Source: Globodera rostochiensis (lineage: Eukaryota; Nematoda; Chromadorea; Rhabditida; Heteroderidae). Taken from it: 64,000 nucleotides of DNA. The notes below the pieces were generated by a model that worked only from the letters and a program-made list of their open reading frames with translations, was not told the origin of the DNA and did no database searches. Positions 24,301-39,300 of this stretch are shown here, piece after piece. A program made the position numbers and the translations under genes. The DNA is taken from contig JAEVLN010000007.1 in assembly GCA_018350325.1 (NCBI GenBank), forward strand, positions 3,143,804 to 3,207,803. The letters are read 5' to 3'. Position 1 is the stretch's first letter. The number at the start of each line of letters is the position of its first letter.

Positions 24301-27300
24301 CATTTTTCGGCCATAAAATTGGACGAAACTTTCTTTCGAATGAATAAATTGTTGAGGGGGACGAGCCCCCCAAAATTTTGTGTCAATAATTTACATCAGC
24401 AGCAGTGGGAATGAGAGCGAATACATTTTTACGATGTTTGTTTTTTTTTTCCATTCCCGCCCCTCTAAAACAAATAAAAAATAAAATAAAATGGCAAAAG
24501 CTCCGGCAGATATTTGATATGGCCAGATGCTTGAAAGAGCTCCATTTTCACCGTTTCAATTTGTGGACGATTATTCCATTTGGGGGGGGGGAATAAATGA
24601 GCATTTTTTTGTGACATTGAGAGGCGGCCTCCCGACAAAGGTGTTTTTTTAATTTGAAAACGTTTTAATTATTCTTTATAAAAGCAAACAGAAAACGTTA
24701 TATAGATTTGTATCTGCTGAACACATTCACAACATTTGCGTGTGATTAGAATTCTAAATTTAATTCCAATTTTTTTGTTATAGAATTTGATTTTTTGGTT
24801 TTTCAAACAAACCTTGAATTTCCGAAACGTAAAATAGTTTGCAAAATTTTACAATTTGTCCCATTCCATGCACTATTTTGGGCAATCAACAAATTTGCAT
24901 CAACGAATCAATTAACAAAATTACACATAAAACCACTAGCAGAAATGGCACTTCACTCACCAATATTTTGTGCCTAAGCCCTCCCCGCCAGCGATGAAGC
25001 CATTCCCATATTTAGTCAAACCAAGAATTTGTCTTGGAGAAATGCCACTTGGGGGTGGAGGGGAACTCTGTGCCACCACTGACTGACACATTAAAATTCG
25101 CTTCCCTTAAGGGGCTATATTATATTTTGAATCATTTTGTTTATTTTTTTGCAATCAGACAATTGAGTCTAACAAATATTATTTGACCGCTAAACCAAAT
25201 TAAATAAATTCAATTTTAAATAAAGAAAACTCTGGGCCATAAAATTAAACATAAAAAGAGCCTCCGGGCGCTTCTCTGTGGAACACTTTCGCAGTTTCGC
25301 CATTACATAAATTGGAGACACTTTTGACTTAATTTTACGATCGTTTTTCGGTATTTGTTTAAGTATAAATAATGTCAAAGGGGGGCGAGATGCTTTCTCT
25401 TTAAGCCTTCTGCTGTTCGTGTTGGGGCCCAATTTTTGCTTTTTCGGCGTGCTGTTGCAAAATAATTTCACATTCTGCGGCCACTGCCAATAAAAGCCCG
25501 TTTAATGGCAACAGGCGGCAAAGATCAAAAAACATCCAAGCTAATTGAGTCTCGGCAGTACTCAACTGTCCTTTTGATGCTGTTTTGGTGTCCCCCCCCC
25601 CCTCATTTGTGGGCCTGCCCCCCCTCCCCGGTCTCCTCCTATTTGGACTGCACACACAATAAATACTATGTGTAGCTCTTTATTTTTTTTTTGGTCATTT
25701 GGGCCTGTCACAAAAATTTGTTCCTCGCCCATCACCAGCAGCAGCAGTTTGGCTAGCTGTCGAATTTGGCTTCGTCCCGTCAACTGCGGGGGCAATGCCT
25801 CCCCCCCTCCCCCCCACATCCGCTCATTCATCCATACTTCCCCCACATCCGACTCGACGTCCTCCTCAATGCTCCTCCTCCTCCTGCTCCAATCTCGACT
25901 CCTATCTTGTCAAGACCATCACGGAGGGCACTCGCCATGCTTTGCCTCTTCGTCCCATTGCTTTATCCTTTCTTTCCGCCTCCCATTTAGGGCTCAATTG
26001 TACGGGGGGGGGGCACGGACGCAACCGACCGCTTCTTCCCCTTCCGTCGCAGTTGTTGTGGGCCTCTCTGTGCGACACTTTTTTTTCTTCCATATTTCAC
26101 TTGGGGATTCCTCCCCCCGTCATCCATTCCTCATCTCTTCAAAATGGACAACGACGTTTGGACTGGACTGGGTGGGATGTGTGCCATGCCATCCATCATT
26201 TATGTCCATTGCCATTTATTTTATGATGCCCTTCCTCCCCCCCCCATGCCACTATTTGTCCAGCAGCATGCCGATGCCGTCTTTTGATGCATGCCATGCC
26301 AATTTATAGTGTATATAACTTGGCGAACATTATTTATGGTGTTTACCCCCCCCCCCCCCCGATTCGTTGTCCACCAACCAATTCAATTGGCGTGGTGTGT
26401 GCCGCCTTCCTTCCTCTTCACTATATTTTCTTCCTTTTCTTTTTGCTTCCGATAAATGACTGCTTGTGCTGTGTGTTGTCTGTAGCAAAGCACGGTGTCG
26501 GAAATTGGCATAAAACTTGGCACAGCCAGCCCCTCGAGGGATTCGTCTTCCCCCCCCCCCCTTCAGCTGCCCCCAACCCCATTCATTCATCCTCGCATTG
26601 TTGTTCCCCCATTTAGCGCGGCCTTTGCTGACGATGTTGTTGTGTGTTGTTCTTCCCCCCCCCCCCCCGCCCCCGCTCTCCTTCACAATGTTGTGCATGT
26701 GTAGTTTTTGCGGGTTGAGCCATTTACTCTACACACACCAATTTTCTGCTCATTTAACACTCCCCCCCCCCCCCGCTACATTTGCTTACGCGTGCAGCAA
26801 GCCAAGCATGGGGGGCCAACCCTCATCACTGATTATTGTTCGTTCGTTCGGGCAGGGCATTGGGCATACTTACCGGCTCTTTAAGAGTGGCCAATTAGGC
26901 TTTTGGTTATTAAACGGGCATTACTTAACATATCATTTACAATTTTTTTTATTGATTTAATGGATTCGCGGCGCTATAATGTCCAAATCTGTTCACCTCT
27001 GCTGGTCTCCATGTAGGCCAACGTCGGGGTTCTGTATTCAAATTAAGCTACTTGGCTATAACTTCCTAAAATTGAGTTTAATCTGAACTCATAAAAATCG
27101 CTTTTTTCAAACTCCGGTTACCCATTTTGATGGGTTGGGGTTGGCATAATTTTATATAGAAAAAATTTGGCACCAAAGAACCTCTTTTTTGTGTAAATAC
27201 AAAAATTTGGTTACCTAATTCATCAATTGAAAGCCTTTTATTTTGCGCAATAGTCGAGTTTTTAAGCGATCTCATTAAATAATCCAAAATAATTTGTTGC

Positions 27301-30300
27301 ACAATTTTGTGTTGGTCAACGAATCGGTGAACGTGTCCCCCAAAAGCGTCTACACTCTCTCTCTCAACAAATGCACTAAAAAACATTAATTAATGATGGT
27401 TGATGAGTGATCGATGGATGACGAATTGTTTGTTGCTCACACCCCCGTCAAATTCACACTTCCAAAACCCCTCGGGGGATGGGGTGCGGCGCGGTGCATT
27501 CGCCTCCAGCAGCCTTCTTTTAAACACACACACACTCTTTTTGTTTTTTCTCTCTCACGCGTAAAGTGTATGTTTTTTGCTGACAAATTGAGCGGGAAGG
27601 GGCGAGAGAGGATTTGTTGTAATAATCTCGCCTTTCAGTCTCGACAACGACTCACTCTCGACACATACTTTTGCACTTTTTAACCGTCCACCCCCCGGCT
27701 CCTACTTGCCCCTCCCCCGCCCTCCTCGCCTCCTCCTCCTCCTCTTTCTGACGTGCCGAAGTTTTCTCATTGCCATTGCCTTCTCCTCCCCCTCCCCTTA
27801 CTGTCGTGCCAAAGTTTCTCACTTCCATTCTCGCCTCACTCTTGAACTTCCTCGTCTTTTCCCATTCTCGACACTCGCGAGCATCTTCTTTTTCCCCTCC
27901 CCTAGTTCCTACATCATTATATGTTGGTTTCTTCTTTCTCTCGCATCCCCCTTCTCTGTCGTGCCAAACTTTTTGCACCCGCCATTCTCGATTCACTCTC
28001 GAGAGCTTCTTCTTCCCTTTACTCTATACAGTTGCCACATGCCCTCCTCCATCTCCATTTCTCTCTCTTACTTTCTCTCTCTCCCGTTCTTCCATGCCAA
28101 ACTCCCTCCTCAGCTCTTCCGCCCGCCCCTTTCTCTCTTCCGTCAATGACGGAGATGAAGAAGAACAATGTGTACGCGGCGATGTACATATGCATTGGGT
28201 GGTGTGTGTGTATGTGTGTGCACAACGCCGTCCGTCGTATATCCCTTCCGTCACCCCTCAGCAGAAGCAAAGCCCCCCCCCCCTCCCCATTCTTCTTTTG
28301 CTTCTTCCGACCCCCCTCCCCCTCCCTTCTCCTCTCCTCCTCCTCCTCCTCCTCCTCCTCCTTTCATCTTCAGCTAACAACCTTCCACCTCCGCCTCCTT
28401 TTGCTGCCTGCTCCATTCACTTCTGCCCCCCCCCCTCCTCTCCTCCCCCCCCCCTTTTTTTTTCTCTTTTCCGTCCGCCGTGACGAAGTCTTCAAATTTC
28501 ACTTGGAGCAGCAGCCGATGGCGCCGGCCAACGACAGGCAGCAGCAGCTTTTTGTTCCTCCGTGTCGGGGGGGGGGGGGGGGGGGGGGGGGGGTCTTCCT
28601 TCCCCCCCCCCGCCCCCCCTTTTTATTCACTATGGGGCCGCCAAACTGTTCATTTGCCTTGACGGTTTTTTTTATTGTGACTTGAGGGGCTGAAATTTTT
28701 ATACATTTGAAGAAAGAGCCCCCTGGGCGCAATATTTGTGAAAGTTGATATTCGCACAACATTTGCTATTCATCGTGGCCAAATGGTTCAAAGACTAACA
28801 AAATTGTACAATTTTCAAAAATGAATGCCAACATTTGATTTTTATTTTGGCAAAATGTACACTAACTATATTTTTATCCAATTAAGCGGCGCTCGTTAAT
28901 TGTCTTTTACTGAGTGGACTTGGGCCACCAACATCATCACTGGGGCAGTTTACCTGCGCTTTCCCGCGCGATTCATTCATTATTCATTCATCATTCATTT
29001 TCAAATTTTGTGCCACATTTGGCCAATTTCCACTCTCCTCTACCTTTCTGTCCTCTTTCTCTCCATCTTTTGATATACCTAAGCTTTTCCCCCACATATA
29101 GCTGGGGCCAATTGGCATGTTTTGAGAATAACCAAATTATGGGCAAATATTTAAATTAGACAAAATAGGCCTTTTATTGGTTAGTCTTCTAAAAATGATT
29201 TAAATTTACAGAATTTCTGTAAAACTTTCCCCTCCAATTTCTTCCGTAATTGCTAAACTTTTGCCACTCAACCCGATGTGTGTGGGGTGGGTGGGTTGAC
29301 GGATTCTTTCAAAAATTTTGCGCTGTTTTGACTTTTGCGCATTCATTCAAAACACACTCACTGCCCCCACTCAATTCATCCCCAGTACCTATAAATATAT
29401 TGTAAATTGTTGTTACTGCTCGCAGTTGCTGCTGGTTGAGTGCACGAAGTCGATAATTGGCGTTAATTTCGCTCGTCCGGTGCCCGCCCCTTCCCCCAAA
29501 GCGCCTTCTTCATAAACCTCCCCCCACCCCTCCGGGGCAATTGTCCAAAATGGGGATCAATTGTCGGTTGGTTGGTCGGTCGGTAGTCATCCAGCAAAAT
29601 CGTGTTGCGCTTTTCATTGTCGAGATTTTGTTTATTTTGTTGGACTGCACCCCCCCCCCCCCTCCAAAGCGCCTTCTTCATAAACCTCCCCCCACCCCTC
29701 CGGGGATGGATGTTGGAGGCAATTGTCCAAAATGGGGATCAATTGTCGGTCGGTCTGTAGTCAGTGTCATCCAGTTGCGCTTTTCATTGTCGAGATTTTT
29801 TTGTTTATTTTGTTGGACTGCCCCCCCCCCCCCGTAAACATATCATTTTGGCGCCCGCTCGGATTTTGCTCGTGGTAACAGAAATTATGATTTTCAATTG
29901 GGAAAATTTTAAAAAAATCGGGCGACTTACAATCTGCCATCTCCGGCACTCTCGAGCAGAGCCCCTGCACTGATCGAGACGATCGTCGAGATTTTTTGTA
30001 ATCTCGGACCGAGATTTTTTCGAAAACTATCGAAAAATCTTGATCAGACTTGCCGAGAACGACTCTCGATATGAGGCCAAGTGTGTTTATAATATACTTT
30101 TGATCTTTTTTTTAAACATTTTTATTCCAACAGACAATAAATAAATAAATATTTATAAATTTGAATGTCTATTGCACTGCAAAATTCCACATCGAACAAT
30201 GCCTCCAGGCATCATCACAACATTCACAATTTGTTGACCAATTTGCCATCGTTGTTGTTGAAACTGATCACTTGTGCACTGATCAATCATTCCTTTGTGC

Positions 30301-33300
30301 ATCTGATCTGTCTACTCCTCTCACTTCTTCCCCACCAAATTTTGATCGGCAATAAAAAGGTACGTACGGCATTTTTTTTTTGCAGGGCACCATCTTTTTC
30401 CATCATGTGAAAGAAACCGATTTCAAGGCGAGCACACTGTACACATGCGCAGCCTACAACCACGAGCTCAAGGAGTACAAGGTGAATAATGTGTGGGGTG
30501 TGCATAATCAATCAACCCTTGATAATTCTGTGGCACAAATGTTGGCATAAATTTTGGACAAATTTTATTTTATTTTGATTTCCCCCTATTTTGATTATCA
30601 TATTATGTATAATAATTATAATAGAAATTTAAATCAAATTATGCCGCATGCATTTTCAGTTCAGTGACAACGCGTTCAACTTTAACATTACAAGGCGGCA
30701 TGATCGAAGTGAGCGCGGGGCGGGAGAACAACCATTTTTTACACTATTTACTGAACACTTTTAAAAGCCTTCCTTTTTGTTCAGATCTTCACACTGTTCC
30801 ACCGGAGCAACAGTGGGTGAACCAATCGTCGCCCATTGCACTGCTTGGCCATGTGCACAAATTGCATTGTTTCTTCTCGGGACTGTGAGTTCATTTTTTG
30901 TTTTGTTTTGATTATTGTGACAAATTTTTTGATCAACAATTTTTGTGCTTTAAAGATGATCATTTATTTTATTTGTTTTGTCAACAAATTAGTCTAAAAA
31001 TAAACAAAAATGAACGCCGTCTATTTTTGGTTTCCTTGGTTACTTACATATTTCATCAAATAGTAAATAATTTGTTTGTTTGTTGTGTCCGACTATTTTG
31101 AGTTGAATGGGGAGCCCTATTTAAGGGGGGGGGCAGCTCAAATTGAGCTGAAAATGATCGTGCCAATTTTTGGTCTGACACCAAAATTGCTCTTTTCGCC
31201 GACTTAATGATTGAACATATACGTACACAATTTACGTATGTTGTTGTTCGCTCAATTGCACAAATGATGAAAGTGTGTATTTGCTTGGGGGGGGGGGCTA
31301 ATAATTTGTGCACCAAAATTGTGTCATCAATTTTTTTTTGTAAAAATTTTGTGAATTTTTTTGCTTTTTTATTACAAAATGTGGACCATGTTAACTAACA
31401 TTTGGATGGATTCAAATGCAAATTTGAAGGATATGCCCTGGAGGGTGGGTGAAACTTCAATTTTAGATAAACAATATGCCCCCGATTAGTTTTTTAATAT
31501 TTCAATAGCGTTTATTATCAATTAAAATTTAATTTAAAAGTGAAGAGAATTTGGCTCAAAAAGATGCACTGAAAATATACCATCTTTTCTCTCTTTTTTT
31601 GGCCAAATCCGGAGCCAACCTGGTTCCACAACGGGCAAGCAATTCGGCCCAACAATGCCAAAGGGTTCACCTTCGAAAATCACGGCAAAACGCTGGTGTT
31701 CAACGTCACTGCCGAGCACATTGGGCGATATGACTGCAAATTTGAGAAGCACCCGTCCTCCTATGATCGGAGCTTTGACATCAAAGTGAATGGTGGGCCT
31801 CTTTTTTTTTGTTTTGCGCACATTTTTTGGCATTTTGTTTTTCATTTTCTCAATTTGCATTTTATATATATTTTTGCTGCATTATATTATTGTTTTTAAA
31901 TTTTTGTATTAAAATTTATTTTAAACTTACACAAATTTTAGCGGCTCCCTATTGGCACGATCAGCCGCCGCCGAATGTGAACACCAGTGAGGGTGAAACA
32001 GTGACATTTGACTGCAAATCGAGTGGGAATCCGACGCCGACCGTCACGTTCTACAAAAATGGAGTTGGTCAGTGCGTCCGTCGTTGTTTTTCAGAGATTT
32101 TTTAAAATAATAAAAATTAAATTCTAAAATATGCAAATACTAATTAACATTATTTAATTATTATTCTTTTCAGAGATGCGAAAGCCACGGCCCGGCGAGA
32201 ATTGGGTGATCGACGGCTCCAAGCTGACCATTTTTGACGTGAAGCAGGGCGTCGGGGGTGTGGGGGACAACGCGGTGTACCAGTGCAAAGTGGAGAACAA
32301 GCACGGCTATCTGTGGACAAATTTCTATCTCAATTTACTTGGTTAGTGTGTGCCAACAACAAATATAATGCTTTTTCTGTTGTGCCACGCAGCAGCTGAT
32401 TTCACTGAATTTAAAACTAAGCAAATTGGCTGGCATAGATTGATCAGTATTGTTTTGGAGGAATTGAACTAGATCAAGATTCTCTATCTCGGTAAATCTC
32501 GATGAGATTTTTTCAGATTCTTGTTCGAAATCTTGATCAATCCTCAAGTCTGATCTCTAGTCTTGAATCTGTACGTTTGTCTCAATAAGAATTTCCAAAT
32601 TTCAGCTTTTCAACCCAAACTGATGGAGGAGGCGTCGGGCCATGTGGAGGCCATCCAAGGCCGACCGTTTTCGCTGTCCTGCAAATTCTTCGCTTCTCCA
32701 CTCGCCAAAGTCGCATGGGACAGTCCGGTACTGAAGGGTGCGGACTACAGCATGCGCGTGGACCAGTTCGGCACCGGATGGCTTGTGTTCGAAAGTGAGA
32801 AAAAACAAACCAATTTTTTGATTTCTGGTTTGGGTCTATGCTGCTCCTAATACAATTGCATTTATCGATTTCTGATCCTTTTTTTGGGTCTCACTGATCT
32901 TGAGTTAATCAGAATGTTTGGTTATCGATCATCTACATGTTCAACGTTCACCACTGACTTTTTGTTTCAGATGTTTTGCCGAGTTATGAAGGAGAGTACA
33001 AATGCACGGGCACCAACAAATACGGCTCCGCCTCCGGCAACATCAAGCTGGTTGTGCGAAGTACGTGATGGTGATGATGGACTCAAATTTTTCCGGAATT
33101 CAAGCTCGAAACATTCATTTTATTATTATTAATTTATCGATTTAATTAAACTCACAACTGGTTGATTGATTCGGGTTTCAGAGCCAACCAAGTTGGACCA
33201 GTTCATTGATCAACGAATGGAGCGCAGAGCTGGGCTTCCCATTCGGCTTGCATGTTTGGCTGAGCATGACATCGACCTGGACATCCAATACGTGTGGACC

Positions 33301-36300
33301 ATCAACGGGAAGAAGTTGGACCAGATTGAGGCTGAGAGTGGCCATTTTCGTGTGCTGGAGGACAACACGTTGGAGGTGGAGTTTTGTATAGAGATCAATC
33401 AATAAATTTGTTCAAAGCAAATATTCTGATCAAAAATTATTAAATAAGGTGATCAGATTATTTGATTTGTTTGATCAATTTAGGTGGAAAGGCCTACGCA
33501 AGAGGACTCCGGCGTGTACACATGTGTTGCATCAACCAAGCTTGACTCGGCATCGAAGAGTGTCACGGTTGTCATTGAAGGTAGGTGAAGCCAATAGAGA
33601 GAGAGCCGGCATGTTTTCTGTAACACCAACGTTGATGGCATTCTTATCCCGTTTTGTACTCAATTTGATGAACTCATATGGCACAGATGTGCCGCCACCA
33701 GTGAGCAGTGCCCGCATTTTGGAGTGCAATCAGACGGACCCGGTGGTGACCATCACGTTTGATCATCTGGAGCCTGAAGACCGGACAAAGCCGGTTGAGG
33801 AGTTCTGGCTGCGCTACAGCGTTGATCAGGATGTTGAGCAGGGCAAATGGCACGTCTACCCCGTGCCGGTGAAGGCGTTTCAGCATGAAGTGATCGGTGA
33901 CTCGTTGCGACAAGTGAACGGCCGGCTCAGCATTATGCTGAAGCCATTCGGAACGGTCGGTTGGTTGCGCGACTAAAAGCCATTTTATTAAAATGAAAAA
34001 ATTCAAATACAGTAGCCTCAGCTTCTTTCAAAATACAGTAGCCTCAGCTTCTTTTTAAAATACAGTAGCCTCAGCTTCTTTTTGAAATACAGTAGCCTCA
34101 GCTTCTTTTTAAAATACAGTAGCCTTCTTTTTGAAATACAGTAACCTCTCCAATTTTTTTACAGTACGCCTTTCAACTGATCGCGCGCAATGCCATCGGT
34201 GACAGTGCCGCCTACAACATTGAAGGCGTCTGTCAGACGGCACAAAAGGCGCCCAGCCGAAATCCCTCCGGCGTCCGCGTGGTTGGCACGCAGCCCGACA
34301 ATTTGATCGTCTACTGGGACGCGATGGCGCGTGACGAATGGAACGGCGAGAAATTTGCCTACAAAATTTCCTACCGGCGCAAGGACGAGGACGGGCCATG
34401 GACGGAGCTGGTGGTGGAGGATCCGTTTGCCGACAAGTTCACCATCGATTTGGGCGACAGCGGCACGCGAGCGTGGGACCCTTATGAGGTGGGTTGGATG
34501 CAAGGCTCGCATATCTGCGGATTTCTCCCCCATTTTGTGGTTTTTGGAAAGTACAATGAGGATTTTCTTGTTTGAAATACAGATTTTTGTGGTTTTTTGG
34601 GAAAATGTTCAATTTCTCGGCGGTGGCTCCCCCGCCCCCATAAACTGATCCAAAACTATAAAAATCCGGTAATTTTTGTAAATTTCCGGATAATTCCGGG
34701 GGGTTTTTTGCGTTAGAGTTTCGACCCAAAAAATGTTTGAAAACCCGAATCCGGTTACATTCCTGGTATGGTCCAAGAAATAGCAAAGGTAACTTAAATT
34801 TTTGAATTTAATGAAACATTAGGTACCATAGTAAATGAGAATTTTTTATGTTCCCCGCGGTTTTTAAAAATTGTGTGATCCAAGCCTTAGTTTGATCAGT
34901 TTTCTGATCAATGATTTCCGGATAGATAATTGGGATGCAATTTAATCTCTTTTTTCAGGTCCAAGTGCGGGCAATGAACGGCAAGGGTTTGTCTAAAATA
35001 TCGCCGGAGGTTGTGGAGGGCCGGACGGGCGAGGGCGACCCGGGCGTCACGCCAACAAACTTTCGACTTAAAGACGTGTCGGCCACTTCTGCAGAGTTTG
35101 AGTGGGACCCGGTGGACCCGTCGCGGGTTCAAGGCAATTTCACTGGATACAAGGTGAGGGGATTTGTTGACCAGAAATCGTGAGATCAAAATCCCGCGTT
35201 TGATCGGGATCGGGATAGTGATTCCGAAAATACCCGGAAACTTGGCATAAATCCTGATTTTGAATGTTCTATAATCCCCCAAGGGGCATTCTCTTTGTGG
35301 TTGCGTTATTGGCACCGCAGGAAAACACATTTTGATCATTCTTTTATCATTTTTTTCTTGCTAAGATCACTTACTGGTACGACGAGAATGAGGAGCATTC
35401 ATCGGACGTGGACGGCACAAATTTGAACAGTGACGGCGCCATTGCAATTAAGAAGGCGCGACGGAAACGGAATACATTGACGGGATCGTCGTCGGGGACG
35501 GCGGCATCCGCATTGGTGCTTAACCACCATCGGCACGGCGGCATCCATCGGCGCTCCCTGTCGACCAGCGGTGGACTGAGCCGGAAGTCGATGCTCTTCT
35601 CCAGGGACGTGATGCGCGGCACTGTTGTCGGGCTGAAGCCGAACTCAATGAACTTTGCGGTCATTTCGGTGAGCGCGCATTTTTTATGGCAACATTTTGG
35701 GGTTTAAATTGTTTTCATTTTCAGGTGTTAAACGGACAAAATGAGGGCACCCCATCGCAGGAGCTTTCGTTTAGGACCAAAGAAGGAGGTGAGTGAGTAG
35801 TTTGGTGTTGAACCATCCAATTGTGTAACAGTTACTGGGCACGCATTTGTCTATTTTTGAGCCATTTGGGAAACTAAATAACGAACCCCCAAACAAAAAA
35901 AAGGTATAAATAAAAAAAAAACCAGTGGCCGAAAATCAAAAAATCAATGCAAAGCCAAAACCCATACGATTTAACAGATACTTCCCACCTGTTGTCCATC
36001 CGAAATATGCCAAAAAACGTGATTGTGTTAACTAGAGATCGGACAAAGTCGAGAGCTCGAGATCCTTGACCGGATTTCCCGGTCTCGTCTCAATAAAACT
36101 TTGCGTTTTTCGAGTTTTTTTTTCTGTACGGATTTCCGATCTGTCAATCCTCAAGTTCAATATCTAGTTTCAAACTCTTGACTAATTTAGACCTAACTCT
36201 GAAATGAAAATTCTTGATCAGAAAGGCATTGTTTTAACTACCGGATAATAACAAATATACTGCTCGTTCTTTGTCAGTGCCAACTGCTGTCCGTGACCTG

Positions 36301-39300
36301 CACGCGTATCCGATGAATTTTATGGTGCCCACCGAGCGTGCCGTCGTCGTGCTGAAATGGCATCCGCCGAGGACACTGAACGGACGCCTCACCAGCTTTG
36401 GCATCAAGCATTGTCGGGCCGAGCCGGGCGCAAGCGTTGACGAAATTGACGAAGTTGGTAGAATGGTGGTGGTCTGAAGAAGAGAAGGGGCATTTTTTGG
36501 TGTAAAATAATATACTGTAACTAGCTGCCCTCCTATTGTAACGAGACAGCTACAGTATTGCCTACCCTTAAGGGGGAAAATACACTGTAGCCTGCTCCTT
36601 CCATTGTAATAAGACAGCTACAGTATTACCTACCCCAAGGGAGCAAATACAAATACACTGTAGCAGCCTCCTATTGTAGCGAGACAGCTACAGTATTGCC
36701 TACCCTTAAGGGGGAAAATACACTGTAGCCTGCTCCTCCTATTGTAATGAGACAGCTACACTATTACCTACCCCCCAGGGGGCATTGTTTGTCTCCAAAG
36801 TATTTTTAAAATTTATTTTTACACACAAACAGCTCACCCAATGTACGGACGCGTTGTTTGTCTCGCCGCCGGTGAACGAGTTGCGCATTGTGCACCTGGA
36901 CTACGACACCAACTACCGCTTCGTTGTCACTGCGCACACTTCGGCCGGTGAAGGGTTGCCGAACTCCGTGGACGCGCGAACGTTGCCGGAAATGTTGCGG
37001 CTGAGCGGTGAACTTTGTTTTTTTTTTTGTTGAAAAATTATTATTCGAAAAAGAGTTTTTTGGATTTTAGCAAAATATATTAGCATGGAAATGGACAAAA
37101 AAATGCTTCTTTTTTTGGATCTCTTATCCGAGATAATGTGGGAAATGGGCGGCCTTTGTATGTGCAATTTACGGGGTGCTTTATCCTCCCTCTTTTCCTC
37201 CCTGTTTTGAATTTATTCAATTTTCTTTGGGCCATTTTTCTGTTTGCCCGCCCCTCCAGGCACAACACACAATTCATTCATTCATTCATTTAAAAGTAAA
37301 TTAGCTCCGTCTTATCTTGGCCCCTGGCACTACTGCCCCCCCCCCCCCGGCGGCGAGAAAAGGCTCATCTGGTGCCAAAATGTCGTCGTACTATTTATAT
37401 TACCCACCCCCCCCACCAGCCCCCCCCCGCTTTACCCGTCCGTTTTTCCATCTCTCAAATTCGTGCAAAATGAATGGGTGAGGGCTTTAGCCGAGATGAA
37501 GCCCCTACCCCCTCCCCCCCCCCCCCCCCCCCCCCTCCCTCTCCACTTCCAAAAAAGGGATGTTTTGTTTTTTGGCCAAACGCCGCCATTGTGCCGCGCC
37601 CGCCCGCCTACCCATTCATCCCCAGCCATTGTGCCGTCGAATTTTTGGCTTCATCCTTTGTGTTTAGTTAGCTGGTGCTGACCAATTCGCTCTTTTGGCT
37701 TTCTCACTGGTTCTTCTCCAGCAGTATTTACAACTTCCCTCCCCCCCCTACCCCCGCCACTTTTCTTCGACCCCAATTTTATTGTTTCCATTTAATTAAA
37801 TTTCCCGCTGATAGGAGTACATAATGTATGCGCCCCCCCCCACCCTTAACCCATGACCACCACCATGCACAGTTCTCACACTTCCCAATCCCTTCACATT
37901 TATTATCAGCGGGCACTCGAGATGAGAGTGCGTCTTGGCGTCGTCGTCGTCGTCATCCGTCGGTTCTTTCTTCCCCCCACTCCGGTCTAATTGCAATATT
38001 GAGTTAATTATGTGCTCGTAAACATAGTGCAAAACGACGAAGAATGTAATGTAGACATTTGGGTGGCATGTTCACCATGTGCTGTGCTCTTCCTCTTTTA
38101 CGTCATAATAATAGAGGGAATTAAAGTTTTTTAATTTCTCGTTTTTTGTTGTTGTTGTTGGAGATCTTATCGGACTCCGTTTAATCGAGAAATTCTTCAT
38201 TTTTGTGTCTTGGTCTCGATTCTCGTTTTCAAAATCAGGGATGACCTTCTTGTCGCTTTTAAAGAACACCAAAACGTTGTTGGACCCTTTAAAAAATGAG
38301 ATGCCGGTGCCAAAAATGGACAGAAACCGAACAACGTTTTGGTGGCTGGTGTTCATTTGTTAGTTCTTGAGTCTGTTCTCGTAAAATTAGAGTCGCGCGC
38401 TCTTTCCTGGCTTCCTCAGTCCCCACCATTGGCGCTACTTCAATTCAGATTTTGAATGCTTAATGCTTCTTCACACAAACGGTGTGCCCCAATTTTGTGT
38501 ATGGCCCCACAATTGTTCCCCAATTTTCACACCTTTCATCACTTTGGGCCTCCGCTTGTGTGAATGAGAGCTGCGCCGGCGGCGCATTTAAAAATAATTT
38601 TCCCCTCATTCAACAAAATTTTCATCAAAATCTATCAATCTCTCTATTCGTTGTATGTGTGTAATAATAATAACCGCTGCTGTCCTTTCTCACTCCTCCC
38701 AATTCTTGTGGCCAACGAATGAAGAAATGGCCTTTCAATTTCACTATCTTCTTCCCCCCTCCCCTCACTCCCCAACCTTCGTCCTTGCTCACATTTCAAT
38801 GCTTGGACTTGCTCCCACCCACCCCTCCGTTTGTGCCCTGAATTTTTGCGGGGCTTATCCCTTTCACCCGCTCTTCCCCTTCTCCACTGTGGGGGTGAGA
38901 AGATTGAGGGGAGGGGAGACAAATGGGGGGGGGGGGGGTTGGATGGTTGAGAAATAAGCGCATTTTCGCAGCTGCTGCTTCTGCCAGCCGGTGCCTTGCT
39001 GGCCGGTTCGGGCCGGACTGGACCCCCCCCCCCCCCCCTCTCTGCTGAATGGATGATGATGTTGTTGGTGTTGGGGGGGGGGCTTGGCTTGTTGGGGGGG
39101 GGGTCGGCTTGTCTCTCTGTTTTGTCTGAGTTGGTCCCCGCCGCTTACACGACGACGACGGCGGAGACAGACGACCATCGCCACATTCTCTTCACAGAAT
39201 TGCTGCTGCTGCTGCTGTTGGACGGGGGTGGGGAGGGGTGGGCACGGTGATTGTGTTCAGTCAGAATCTTAATGCCACCCAACAACAAAATGTGGGATAC

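Noticed and set aside
19122..28700. Long open frames rich in Pro, Ser, Leu or Gly (for example 19229-19846, 25668-26309, 27770-28483, 27921-28685)
   Set aside because: They arise from poly-C/poly-G and pyrimidine tracts, are open in several frames at once, lie largely inside a large intron of the adhesion gene and show no domain or conserved motif.
34109..34533. Long minus-strand frames opposite adhesion-gene exons
   Set aside because: Antisense shadows of the GC-rich FN3 exons; the plus-strand frame has the domain motifs and splice sites.
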